Positions 28,115-39,853 of a DNA stretch of 64,000 nucleotides are shown here, one piece after another. How positions within the stretch are numbered: the first letter of the stretch is position 1; every line of letters begins with the position of its first letter. Origin of the DNA: Gymnorhina tibicen (Eukaryota; Chordata; Aves; Passeriformes; Artamidae); NCBI GenBank assembly GCA_013399875.1, contig VXAZ01003899.1, forward strand, positions 682,217 through 746,216. The letters run 5' to 3'. A model generated the notes under the pieces. The model saw only the letters and a list, made by a program, of their open reading frames with translations. It made no database searches and was not told the origin of the DNA. A program made the translations under genes and the position numbers.

Positions 28115-28944
28115 CTCTGTCCCCGAGCCGGGCACCAGTGACCCCTGCACAGGCTGAGGTGGATCATGGCACTGAAGCTGCTTTTTCCCCCCTGAGTTTT
28201 TGCCACAGGAACAAGGAGGTTTGAGGTAGCGTGGTTCAGCATTGTGGTTCCACAGGGATCTGGAGTGCCTAATAAATGCTGGAGGCTTAAACAAATACTT
28301 AACTATCAACTTGTTTTAAATTTTGGAACTTCAGCCATAATTTCCTCAAGACAGAGAAAATTGTGGTCAGAGATTGGTGTGTTTTCTTCCTTTTATTTGA
28401 AGGAGTTCTGCCTTACATGGAAGTTTCTCAGTTTTAGTTACTTGGCAAATGTGAAGTGTACTTTCTTTCTGTTTGAAACATAAAAAGGCACCCACATTTC
28501 CCAGTTGTGCAACTTGGAATGAGAAGTGCTGGAAGACCTGGAAGGTTTGGGCTTTGTTCAAGAGCCTAAGCCCATTTCCATCCCTGTTCTATTAAGAGAG
28601 AACCACATGTCGTTGCTATCAGATTGGACTCTTATCTGACTGTACTGGAAGGAAATAGCACAGCAGCTGGCAGTGCTGCAGCCTGTCTTCAGTCTCAGTG
28701 TGTGTGTCCTGCTATGCTGCAGTGCTCAGCTCCAGCATCTCCTCTGGTCAAATTCCCATCTGTAAAATGTAAAGAGTCATGTTTGTGGAATAAGATCTAC
28801 CAGAGAATTTCTCCTTGTTCATCAGGACACAGCACGTCTGTAAGAAAATGGAATGTCAGCTACTGTTGTCCTTTAGGATGAGCGGAGTGAATCCATCCCC
28901 AAATGGGATGTGTGAGTTGCTAAATCCAGCCTGTCAAGAGACAC

Positions 28945-29215
28945 AGTGGGAAACAAGCAAATCAGCCTGCTCCTGAAGAACTGTGTGCCGTGGAAGGGAC
29001 CCACGCTGGAGCAGTTCTTGAAGGGCTGCAGCCTGAGGGAAGGACCCACGCTGGAGGAGTCCATGAAGGACTGGATCCCATGGGAGTTCTGGAGCAGGGA
29101 ACGGGATGAGGAGAAAGGAGTGGTGAAGACAAAGCAGTTTTAACAGGCTCCAGCCCCCATTCCCCACTCCCTGCTCAGGCCAGCAGGAATCCACTGCGTG
29201 TCCAGTGTCCTCTCT
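28945..29215. repeat. Probable avian interspersed repeat with an internal 45-bp repeat
   Basis: GACCCACGCTGGAG recurs at 28998 and 29043, inside a 45-bp near-tandem unit. Read on the + strand the units give 15-residue repeats (GPTLEQFLKGCSLRE, then GPTLEESMKDWIPWE). They are followed by an acidic/basic tract and a block containing CCCCCATTCCCCACTCCC. From memory, this arrangement occurs many times in bird genomes and is often annotated as an uncharacterised protein. I therefore call it a dispersed repeat rather than a gene. I cannot assign its class (LTR, CR1 or other), and the borders are approximate. Confidence 0.45.
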
Positions 29216-31007
29216 GCCAGCCCGGGAAGGGCATCTCAGATAACGTGTGGCACCCCAGGTGTGACCGGCTGCACTAGATTCTGTGGATAACTTAACTGAT
29301 CCCTAACAGATTCCAGACAAATTGGAAGACATCCATATAAATAAATACAGCTCACAAATGTAGGGTGTCCAGCAAAATGAGGATCTTTTCCAGACACAGT
29401 GGTTCTCAGGAATAATGCTTTAGGCAGGTCACCACCTTGTAGGGGCACTGGAAACTGTCTGGTTCAGTTAATGTTTCCCACACCGTATTGTGGGGCATTT
29501 CGGATGCTGAATATGGTTTTTCATACTTCAGCAGTACAGAGAACACATTCCTTCCTCAAGATTCTGAAACAGTGAAAGGACCATTATTTCCCTGCCCAGA
29601 TCTGGTTTTACCCATTCTCCCTTTGTTTAACCTTAAGGTTAGAGATAATTGCTCCTTGAATCTGAGAAACAAGCCACAGTGGGAATCCCAGTGTGGAGTC
29701 GAACTTAAGGGTTCCCACTTAACAGGTCAAAACCTGGTAAGTGAAAACTTGAGAGTTTTTAACAATTAAGACAGGATAAAAAGCATAAAGTAACTTTTTG
29801 CCTACTAAGTACTGCGGGCAGTGTTTGTCAAGCAAGAGCAAATTTCAGTGATCATGCAGAATTCACACTGCTACAGTGCATTCCAGGTAATTTCTTCCAT
29901 GTTTTTTGTATCTAACATGGTAGCATTTGCTGCTGAAGGATTTTCACAGAGTTTCTCATTTATTCATTGCAGGTTGAAATAGTTTGGAAGTAAAAAATTC
30001 ATTTTTTTATTTTCTTAGATGAGCCTCAAATTATTTTCATCAAACATCAACAACATTCCTTACTGAATTACTTCCTTGGAGGAACACCCTGTCTGTTCCA
30101 CCCAACCATTTTTAGGTTCAGTGTTCTGAAACTTCCAATTGGCACTGACTTCTTTTTAATGACTGAAAAGAGAGAAGGGGAAAACAAAACACAGAAAACA
30201 TTTCTTCCGATACAAGTTATTAGATATAAAATGAGTAATGTCTTATGAGAAAAACAGCAGAGTGTTTTTTATTAGCAGCAAAGAGACGAGTTCCATTCGG
30301 ACTTACCTGGCAGAGCTCAGAATGTTGCAACACACTATTTAACCATGCACCCTGTGCAGCCTGGAAGGGTTCCCTCCATGGATACAGCCCAGGCCTTCTC
30401 CTTCTCCATTCTTTCTTCACCATAAGCACGTTCCTTTTCTCAAGCAGTGTTGTGAAATTCTTGACAGCACATTTACTGCCAGTCTTGCAGGCCCTACTAA
30501 AGCTTCTCTAGCATTAAGGACAGGAATATTTTCTATGTTGTTTTGTCAGTATATTACACCAAAGTATCACCCAGCTGACACATGGAACAAAAGAAAAATC
30601 TTTGGACTCATTGGTTGCAAATTGATGCTCTACATTGCCTTTTCTGAACTGCAGTTTCACTTACAGATAAATAAGTAAAATACTTTTACTGCATCCAGTT
30701 TCTCTTTTACTGATTAGAGAGGAACAGTGTAAGTTGGATCCTGGTTTTAAAAGTCTAATGGGGCATGAAATAAATAGCTCTCATGACAGCACAGAACGGA
30801 AAAAAGATAGATGATTATTAAACTGTGTGTAAAAGTCATCTTTATTGCCCTATTGTTGTTTTGGCTTCGTTCTGAGACGTGGGGAAGGCTGCAGAAAAGA
30901 CTAAGCATGTTTCTTGGCAGCTCTTCATAAGCAGTGAGCCCTGTGGAAAGCCCCATGAAATTCATGATTCTGTTGAAAAATAAGACCAGGAAAATGTTGC
31001 ATGAGGC

Positions 31008-31024
31008 AAAAAAAAAAAAAAAAA
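31008..31024. repeat. Homopolymer A run (A17)
   Basis: Seventeen consecutive A bases in an intron. It may be a retroposon tail or simple slippage; no element body is evident upstream. Confidence 0.92.
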
Positions 31025-31125
31025 TTTAAAATTGCTGTGGTTATTTAAGACAATGAACAATGCTGGTGAAGGGGACAAGGGAGGTATGTTTGAAGGGACA
31101 GAATACCTTGGCTATTGTTTGGGAA

Positions 31126-31176
31126 TTTTTTTTCTCTCTCTCTCTTTTTTTTTTTTTCTTTTTTGTTTTTTTTTTG
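31126..31176. repeat. Polypyrimidine low-complexity tract
   Basis: About 50 bases are almost wholly T and C, including a CT run and T-rich blocks broken by a single G. A long pyrimidine tract followed by AG dinucleotides can look like a splice acceptor. No open coding exon with Slit similarity follows, and the local frame (HESPAKGDPPVRVPP) is unrecognised. Confidence 0.9.
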
Positions 31177-34100
31177 CATGAGTCACCAGCGAAGGGAGAT
31201 CCACCTGTTAGAGTTCCACCTGTCAGTATAACTTGGTTCTAATCTGAAAACTGCAATATTTTGTGGTAGATCAGACTGCTCCCTTCATCTGTCCAGTGTC
31301 TGCTTGCATGTTACCTATTCTCTTCAGCTTTGATTAAAGAGAATAAGTGTGCCTTGATGGAACAAAAAGCATTATTTGGGAGTAAAAGAGTTGTTTATCT
31401 GATTTGAAAAGAAATGCAGCCGTGGTTTTCCTGCCACTTTTATGGAAGCGCTTCAGAAACCCGTGTGTACCCAAATTGGAGCTGTGATTTGAGAATATGT
31501 AGGAGAGAGGAAAACGGGGAGGTTGGATGGTTTTCTGCACTTGGGAAAGCATTACACTGAAGTTTTCTCTTGTTTTAGCACGATCAAATATCCTGCAGAA
31601 AGAGAATCAGTGCTGCTAGGAGTTGGCCTAAGATGAATGTCCGGTTTGTTCTTAGGTTCACATAACTATCCAGTGAGAAATTTGGACTAGACCTTTAATT
31701 GCTGCACAGAGAAGCAGCCCTGTGTCACTCCAAAAAAAAGAGGATCACATTTTTCCTCTGATACTGACATTAAAGCGACCAATGAATATTGAGCTCTCGG
31801 GCCTGAGGGCAGATTTTTTGGCCCAGATACTTTCTGAGTGAATAAAATATGAGAAAGACATTGTGTAGCTGGTGCCTTGGGTTTGCTTTTCAAAAAGTGT
31901 TTTATTTCCCTGGCATGCTTTCTGCAGCATCCACTGAACATTGGTGGAGCCTGAAATAATGACCAAGAGGTATTTTCTTCCTGAGATGAGGCTGCTCTAG
32001 TTGCAAGGCGTTCCCAAGTGAGCTCCCTAATGAGTGATAGATGGGAAAAATAACAGGAAGGATCCTTAAATGTTCCAAGTTTTGCATGAAAAATATCATT
32101 TTTTTGGATGCTGTGTTTGGTACCTAGCCTAGAATTCTCCTACATTTTGATAGTGGTGTCTTCAGAATGACACAGTGAGTCATAATATTTGACATTTGGG
32201 GAGATTTTTACTGGATCTCTAAGCACTTGTCAAGACTGTTCAGAAGAATACTTTAAGAAGAATTATGGTTTCCTTTGAGAGTTTTGATACTGTTCATATT
32301 TTTTTAAAGCCTCTTTCCTTTTCTTCAAAACAAAACGAAAGAAAAAATAGAAACTTCAAAAGTATGTATTGACCATTTTTAGTGAAAGCGTAGTTGAAGG
32401 CATCTATCCACACGCTCTTCAGCTATTAAATGGTCTTCCAAAATTATTTCCAGCTTTAGCTCATTTGAGCTCTTTTAATGTCACCAGCCAATTAATTTTT
32501 TTTGATGTTTATTTTCACATCAGGTTCGTAGCACACGAGGGCCATGGGGAATGTGAAGATGCCAAACTGGCAGTTCTCCAGGCATCGTAGCGAGGTCCGA
32601 CCTGCTCACGTTCAGGTCTGCCCAGAGGCTGAGGGAGTGCCTTTGTGTGTTAGTTACCGGGAGGGTTGGGGGGCTGTGGATTTGGGGATTGCAGTAAACA
32701 GACCTGTCCCAGTTCTGCCACCCCAGAATGTGTCGATAGCTGTCCCCAGTGCTCATAGCTGTGAGAACTGAACATCTCTCATTGCTTTTGAGGAGCAACG
32801 AAGTACAGTGGCAAACCTCAAGCCCAGTGAATGATCTGTTTCCCTGGTTCCCATGGATCTGCAGTGTTCAGTTTCTCTGGCACATCCCCCTTCCTGAGCT
32901 GGATATGTTCATATTATTTGCACAGGGTTTGTCCAGGGCTGTAAAAAGACTTGGTAGCATTTAACAGTGGTGGCTTCCTGGGATTCCTTGGCTCCAGATG
33001 GAATTGCTTGTCTTATAACTGATGTTGTGAACAATGAACTGCAGGTTGCCATGCCAGACTCCCCTGGTACTGCCAAACCCAGCCCACCGTGAAGTCCAGG
33101 AGGGTGTGTATGGCCCATGAGGCTGGAGTTTGTGCTGGCAGTGCCCCCTCCCATGGCTTGTATTCCTGCTCTCATTTACACTTGACAGCTCTCAAAAGCA
33201 GATCTAGGACGTGTTCCATGTTTGAAACACACAAAAACAATTGAGTAATTTTTTTTCAAAAATGTATTATACTTCCATTCTAACAGGAAGATTCATATCA
33301 GGAGCTGTGTATCTTGTACTGGAGGGAGGCTGGACACGTGGGAGCAGTAACCTGACAGAGCATTAACAAACCACGCCTACCAGCATCAGAGTCATCCTCA
33401 AAATTGTGCTCTCGGCCAGCCCGCCAGATCACAGAACTGATAAAAGATGGATGGTTCTGATTTGCATTTTCCATCTGAATTTTGATGTTTGTGGTTTGCT
33501 CGGCTTGTGTTTTCAAATGTTTCTCTGTGACCACTAGAGTGTAGAGAAATGTAAGGATTTTTGAAAATGGCATTTCTCCCAAGGCAGGTGGAGCTGCAGC
33601 TCCATGAAAACCTTCCAGAACAATGCCAGCCCACCAGTGCCTCCCACGTTACCCTTTCCCCCACCATTCCCCTGGCCTGTTGCTTATGTGATGGTGTGTA
33701 CCTTGTATAGGCACAGAAAATGTGCATAACCTTGAAACCCTGCAGATGTGCTCCTGTGGTAGAGCTGCACAGGGGACTTTGGGACTGTAGCTTTTGGGGG
33801 GTTCCATGTTGAGACCACCTGACCTTTGCTTTTCCTGAAAGGCTTTGGGAGGTGTGGGGTAGGTTTCTGTCGGATTCTGGGGAAGGCAAAGATTTCTGTG
33901 GTCTTTGGCTGGATCTCAAATCCTGGGGTACTGAAGTGTGACCTAGTAATTTAGGACTCAGAGAAGGATTGTATTTAAATAAACTATCACTGTTTGAACA
34001 TTCTACAACTATTAATTATTAAAATTTATACAAATCCAGGGAGGTTCGTGGCATGTTATACACCGTACTAGAAACAGCTGAGCTGGGCTTACATGAGATG

Positions 34101-34681
34101 GACTTTTTTCTGCAAAGACATCATCTCCTGTGAGCACAATAGAGCTAGTACTTCTCTTATAAATAGTGAATGTTTTATAATTGCATGCAGTCCTAAAGCT
34201 GGTTCCTATTATGGAGAGTCACAGAGGTTTTGGGGGGAGGGTTTGTGGGTTGTTGTTCTTTCCCAGAACAATGTCCAATCAGCTTCTTTGGCAGCATATT
34301 AACCATGGCTGAAATATGTGCCCGTGTGAAAATGTTATGGTCTAACGAGCAACTTCACTTTTGTGTCACTTTCTTGCTTTGAAATAAGAGGTTCTGGGTC
34401 AGGAACTGCCCATTTGATCCCTTGTCTGTCTCCAAGTGGAATTTATACGTCAGTACTTTTTATACCAGCCTTTCAAATCCGTGTGATAGAAAGAGTGTGG
34501 TCACTGCAGGTCAAAGGAGCCGATTTAATGAAGTCTCATGTGCCCTCAGCAAGCAATTTTGTCACTTCCTGCTGAACTACTGAGCTGTCTCTACTTAGGG
34601 AGATTGGCCATCCCTGGACATCATGGGTGTTCAGGATTGTTCAAGTTGTGTTACAGCTTTTTTGCTTTTCCTTTGCCTCAG

Positions 34682-34775
34682 GTGAACTGTGTGACGAGGT
34701 GATTAATCACTGTGTTCCTGAGCTAAATCCCTGCCAACACGAGTCCAAATGTGTTCCCCTGGACAAAGCAACCAG
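34682..34775 (+). CDS. SLIT3: SLIT3 exon (inferred exon 29): end of EGF3 and most of EGF4
   Basis: The acceptor is CTTTGCCTCAG and the donor is ACCAG|GTAAGA. The exon enters in phase 1 and leaves in phase 2. It completes glycine and reads [17 protein letters not shown], then [16 protein letters not shown] closes EGF3. [15 protein letters not shown] opens EGF4. The recalled human form is [20 protein letters not shown]. The last residues differ: human has DKGFS before the fifth cysteine of EGF4, whereas here the exon border codes DKATR, which loses the usual glycine-aromatic pair. Both splice signals are strong, so a misplaced border does not explain this. Confidence 0.95.
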
Positions 34776-36715
34776 GTAAGACTGTGTGTGTGTGTTGGTC
34801 TCTACACACTGGGCACATCCATCCCTTGGCTTGACTGGGGTTGTGCTGACAACGAGTTTGGAGCAAACATCACCAAAATTAACACAAATGATGCAAGACT
34901 ATCTATACTTCAGTCCATGCCACATTTTAACTTTAATGCATCCATACATACTTTTCTAGCTTTCTGTGGTTTACTTGAAAATAATGGATGTACCCTCAGA
35001 GCAGAGGAATTATTCTGGAATAGAGCATGGCAATAGGAGAATTTATGGAACAGTCACTAGAAAGTACTTTATCCTGCATCAGAAACCAAGGACAGTTTTC
35101 TTATGTGTTCCTTAGGGCACTTATAAATTCAAGCAGCATAACTGGAGCCTTAACAGATCCAGAGCTAGATGGCTCCCACTCAGGAGCTGCCTTTTCCATT
35201 GGCCTTGCTTGGCTCATCTGGGGTTTGGTGAGGTCTGTGTTTGCATTTTCCTGTTGGGAATGACATTGACTGTTTCACAGGGGCGAAATAAAGCCTCGTG
35301 TTTTGGATGGCAGTAAAGCACCTGGAGGTTTGGGCTTGGGGAGCTGTGAGAGGTGCACAGAGGCAGCATTCATCACTTGTCTGAAGGGGGACTTCCAGAG
35401 CAAATAGAGACAGTCAATTGAAAAGTCAAGCTCTGTGAAGAGCTTGTCAAGAAAAGATCTTTGGAGACCAATCCAAGAGAGTTCAGTGCAGAGTGAGCTG
35501 CTCTCTGCACCTTCCCCTAAGGCTGTTTTCACAGCCACGGTGCAGCCCTGGGTGCTCACTGGTTCCCTCCTGGGGTTCTGTGCAGCACACCCAGGAGAGG
35601 GAAGGGAGCAGACTTTGTTCTTCTGCTAACTTGCAGTTGGGGTCAGACTGTGTCCTGTGAAGCAACCAGCATGTCAGAACAGTGTAAACTGACACACAGG
35701 ACATTTCAGGAGAGTTAAAAGGAAATGAACCAAAATTTTAGAGAGGGTGGCTATCTCAAGGGCAGCTGACTCTCTGGTAGATAGGCAGGCAGTGCAACAC
35801 AAGCCCTTCTTTTGGGGGAAAAGCCTTCAGACAGAAATGTTTCCAAATCTTGAGGAAGATGAAGCTATTAAATGATTAGGATGGTTCCTGAACTGATGTG
35901 TAGGGATTGATAGGGAGGTGTGTGCCAGTGCATAAACAGTCCCTGATGTTCTTTCCAGGTTTCATTCCCACTTAATCCATCATTTGGTCAATCCAGTACC
36001 TTTGGTTAATTCAGTAGCTACATCATGTTATGAGGTAAAGGCTTGTAACTCAAATTGCCTTCTGTTGCTAGAGCATGAAGGGATGGAGACAGCTGTGGCC
36101 CTGAATGGCTTTCCCCTTGCTGCAAGCATTGTCATACCTGCCACCCAAACAATTTGAGTAAATAAGGTACTTTTTCTCTGCTAGAAAAATGTTCTTCACT
36201 GTAGGGCCACTAACCCTTGAGGGGAGCCTAAATAACTGCTTTTAAGTATTTTTCTACTACTGTTTGTTGTGTTATGCTTACCACTATTCATAGAATGCTA
36301 CAGAAAAATCCATTATTTCTTTACTCCTTCTATCCCATTTTGCTTTCTGGCAGCCAGACGTGAGAGGTGAAGGAGCCTTGAACGTAGAGGTGTCCAAGTA
36401 TTGCTATTTCTTTCATACTTTAGTGGCACCAAACCATTCAGAAATGAGCCCTCAGCGGTTGTGCAGTGATGCGTGGATGCTGCTGGGGCTCACTGAAAAC
36501 AGCAGCCCCATGTCCTGTGCTGTAGCTGATGCCCTGAGCAGCCTGATGTCCTGATGGTGCAGGTAATGCTGCCTGCAGGAGGAGTCAGGCTCCTGTCTGT
36601 CCTCTGTCTGCTTCCAGAGGCAGGGAGTGGGAATGGCAGGGCTCGGGCTGTCCCTGAGCTGTTTGTGCCCTGGGCATGTGAGCAGCACACACCAGTGGGG
36701 AATAGCACAGCACCA

Positions 36716-36734
36716 GTCTGTCTGTCTGTCTGTC
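36716..36734. repeat. TCTG tetranucleotide microsatellite
   Basis: Between four and five uninterrupted TCTG units in intron sequence. Confidence 0.9.
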
Positions 36735-38189
36735 CTGCCCCAAGCTCTAGTCAGTCTCCAGCTCTGCAGAGGGAAGAAAAGATGACAAAGACAGGAAAAA
36801 AATAGGAAGCCAAGTTATTTATTGACCTGGGGAGGGAAATTCCATTCTGGCCCTGCGATAGCAGCTGTGATTCACTGCTTTAATACAACAGACACTGAGT
36901 GCATGCAGATGCAAATCCCCTCAGATAGGCCAACAATTTAAATACCACTGGACGTGTTTTTAGGCTCTCTGTGATACTGGGAATGTTGCCATCACTACAA
37001 GGCTGTAACAGAAAACAAGATTTCAACTGCAGTGGTGTCAGATGGTCACTGGGAAATGAGATAACTATCTGATCATGTCAATTACTCTCTTACCAGCATC
37101 TGAACATGAAGGTTTCTTTGCCACCTTCTTTACTACATCAGACTTTTACTGATAGACACTCAGCCCCTTGCTGGCACTGTATGGGACTGTGGGATAAGGA
37201 TGGAATTACCATGCCATCATCCCCTGGTGGGACAGACCTTGGGTTTCTAGGCGGAGTCTGGATGAAGAACTCGTGGGGCTGAATTTCTCACTTCCTGTAC
37301 TTCAGGCGGGCATTTTCTGGTAGCTTCAGCCTAAATGTGACACACCAAGAGCTCAGAGAAGACAGACCCAAAAGGAATTCCATGCTTCTAAAGCCAAGCT
37401 TGGAAGCAAACTGTCCTGTTTCAGTGTGTCTTTGGCTGCACAGAGCTCTTTGCTTTTGGAGTTAAATTTGCAGGTGGCTTTCCTCCCTTCCAGCCTCCAC
37501 ATCTTTAGTGTGCTGTTACTATATAGAAGAAGAGTAGCTTTCTGTATGCCAGAAAACAAAGCAAAATAATAGCCTTTAACACAATGAAATTACTTCCAAA
37601 AAAATAACTTCAAGAAAGGAGCATGTTTTTCCATTCACTGTATTGATGTTGGAGCATGATATAAATATACTTTATTATTCTAAAGCTTGGAATTATTACC
37701 TGACAGCTCAAAATGCTGATTTAATGCAGCCCTGCAGAGAAAAGTGGTGGTTCTGTCATTACTGAGATAGCCAATACACATCATAAAATTGATGCATGGC
37801 AGCCCTGAATAAGGAACTGCACATTGTTCATTATTACATCACTTTATATTAGGACTGCAGGGATCAATAAAAAACAACAGGATTAAATGCTGCCAATTCC
37901 CCTCACAAAGTCTTTTGATTGACACTATTTCCTTGCAGGTGTGTCTGCAGTGCTGCCAGAAAACATTGCCCATTTCTTAGGGTTTGAGGAAGGAACATTT
38001 TTTGCTTTTTGCTCTTTGCTCTGGTTTGTCATCTGCATTATGTTAATCACAGTATTCCCTGAGCCACCAAGGTGTCAAAAAGCAATTCACACATGCAGAG
38101 CTGGGACGTCGACCCTCCTGTGGCTGCAGAGGCTCGTGGTGGGGCCTCTCCTGCAGGGAGGGTGGGGTGTCTGCATGCACCTAACCCAG

Positions 38190-38440
38190 CCCATCGACAG
38201 CCGCAGGTGAACGGGCTTTGCCCTGGTTCCTCCGGGTTTAGCTGGCCACGAGCCACGCTCTGAGACGGAGACCGGAGCTCCCATTCTCTGTGCCCGAGCG
38301 GGACGGCTGCTGTCCCCCGTGGCAGCCGCTCCGGCACTCGCGGGACGCTGCTGCGTTCTGGGGAGTGTCACCGGCTCCCTGCCTCGCTCGGCAGCGGCCA
38401 GGAGCCGCGTGCTGTCACTCGGAACGGCAGCCAGCACAAT
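38190..38440. promoter_or_regulatory. CpG-dense intronic patch, possible CpG island
   Basis: Roughly 25 CpG dinucleotides in 250 bp, counted by eye, in an intron otherwise nearly free of them. It lies about 1.3 kb upstream of the EGF4/EGF5 exon. It could be an unmethylated regulatory island or alternative promoter, or merely a GC-rich relic. No core promoter motif was identified. Confidence 0.35.
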
Positions 38441-39715
38441 GACTGCTGCCTGGAAAGTGGAGATGTTTTTCCCTCATCGCTTCGCTCCCGTGTGTCCAGT
38501 TTCTTTGAAGAGGCTTTCTACAAGGTGCCTCCTCCTGCATTTACCCCACCAGGCTGCTGGCAGGGAGGAGGAGGAGTCCGCCAGCTGAATAGATTGATGG
38601 AGCAGTAGTCTCTCTCCTGATGCTACATCCTCCACTTTATAATGTCTCTCCTCTTCCAGCTCTCGGTGACAAGCACGCTGGGTCCAACCACAGGCTCCAG
38701 CAAGAGCACAGACCTCTCTTTTATTACTGAAATTAACTGTAGCTCTTCCCTTGATTTGGTTGAAGTGGGATGCCTTTTGTTTTCCAGATGTGCAACAACA
38801 TCCAGCTGGGAGGAGTAAAATGTGTTTTATGGACTAAAGAGTGTTCATGACTAAACATTGTCTACACTATAGATTCAAAAAAAGGCTGCTCAGCAATCCC
38901 AAAAGATCTGATCCAAGTCAGAGACTTTGGGATGCATTTTCTATTGTCAGGTTATAAAGATTTATAAATAGAAATGCTGATGCAGCCTTCGTACAGCAAA
39001 CTTGAGAATTGTATAAAGTAAAACCAACAGGCAGTGCCTGCAGGCTTGGGTGCATCCCAGTGTGCTCCTATGAACAGGGTCACCCCGCAGCAGCAGGTGC
39101 AGCGACACCACGGCAAAGGACACGCTGCAAAGACAGCTTTCCACTGTTGCAGCAGCATTTTGCCTTGCAAATGAATGGAAAGCAGGTGGTGGTCTCAAAA
39201 CTTGGTCTTTCTCTTTAAATTTGCTGTTTTATGGCTTGCTTGCAGATTGCTTCCATTTGGAAGGCGGACCCTTCCTGTGCTCCGTGTAGCTGCACAGGGC
39301 CAACCTCAGACACCCAGCGGTGTGCAGGCATGGGCAAAATCACAGTCTGGGGCATCCAAGGCACTGCCCTTGCAGAATATTGCCCCTTGAGTCTATAAGG
39401 TCAGGGAAGGCATTGCCGTCTTTAGCACGGCTGGGAGTCTGCCAGGTGATCACCCTTCTCCACAGACTTGGCTGAGGAGAAGCTGCAGTGTGGTAGTGCC
39501 TTTGCTCGACTTGAATTTCAGCAGATTGCAGAACCTCAAGTGCAGCCAGCCAGGAGGGACCGGAGCGTTTCTGACGGCAGGAACTGTGCCTGATGCCGCC
39601 AGGAACAATTGCTAACACCTCCCCACCCCAAATCCAGCAGGTGCTAGGCTGCCTGTGTGAGCTGCTGTTGGGAATGTTGAAACGAGCCATTAACAGGGAT
39701 GTTCCTGCGTTTCAG

Positions 39716-39853
39716 GTGCGAGTGCTTGCCGGGTTACAGCGGAAAGCACTGTGAAGTGGATGATGACGACTGCGTGGGCCACAAGTGCCGGCACGGAGCC
39801 GCCTGCGTGGATGCGGTCAATGGCTACACGTGCGTGTGCCCGCAGGGCTTCAG
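39716..39853 (+). CDS. SLIT3: SLIT3 exon (inferred exon 30): end of EGF4 and most of calcium-binding EGF5
   Basis: The acceptor is GCGTTTCAG and the donor is TTCAG|GTACGG. The exon enters in phase 2 and leaves in phase 2. It reads [12 protein letters not shown], closing EGF4, then [28 protein letters not shown] and VCPQGF. EGF5 is calcium-binding: DDDDC precedes its first cysteine, and [10 protein letters not shown] fits the beta-hydroxylation consensus. The recalled human form is DNDDCVAHKCRHGAQC. The exon is GC-rich at third positions, unlike the preceding ones. Its donor is followed at once by a very G-rich intron start (39857-39885). An upstream AG at 39695-39696 would add 19 bases and break the frame. 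Confidence 0.96.

Larger units (their letters stand above)
22799..34681 (+). other. SLIT3 intron, 11.9 kb
   Basis: No supported exon. The intron contains a 23-bp duplicated segment (27251-27304), an 11-bp triple repeat (28082-28114), a repetitive element-like unit (28945-29215), an A17 run (31008-31024) and a pyrimidine tract (31126-31176). A 173-codon frame on the minus strand (33398-33919) has no recognisable domain and is not annotated. The remainder looks unique. Confidence 0.85.
34776..39715 (+). other. SLIT3 intron, 4.9 kb
   Basis: No supported exon. The intron contains a short TCTG microsatellite (36716-36734), an AT-rich, CpG-poor, unique-looking block around 37600-37920 and a CpG-dense patch (38190-38440). 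The terminal acceptor CTGCGTTTCAG has a short pyrimidine tract. Confidence 0.85.

Noticed and set aside
31060..31242. Possible exon after the long pyrimidine tract
   Set aside because: The pyrimidine tract is low-complexity. The short frame after it has no Slit similarity and would disrupt the phase chain between exons 22659-22798 and 34682-34775.
33398..33919. 173-codon frame on the minus strand
   Set aside because: Composition is typical of non-coding sequence, and no domain or homologue came to mind.
39697..39716. Alternative upstream acceptor AACAG before the EGF5 exon
   Set aside because: It would add 19 bases and shift the frame. The site at 39715 preserves the EGF4 sequence.
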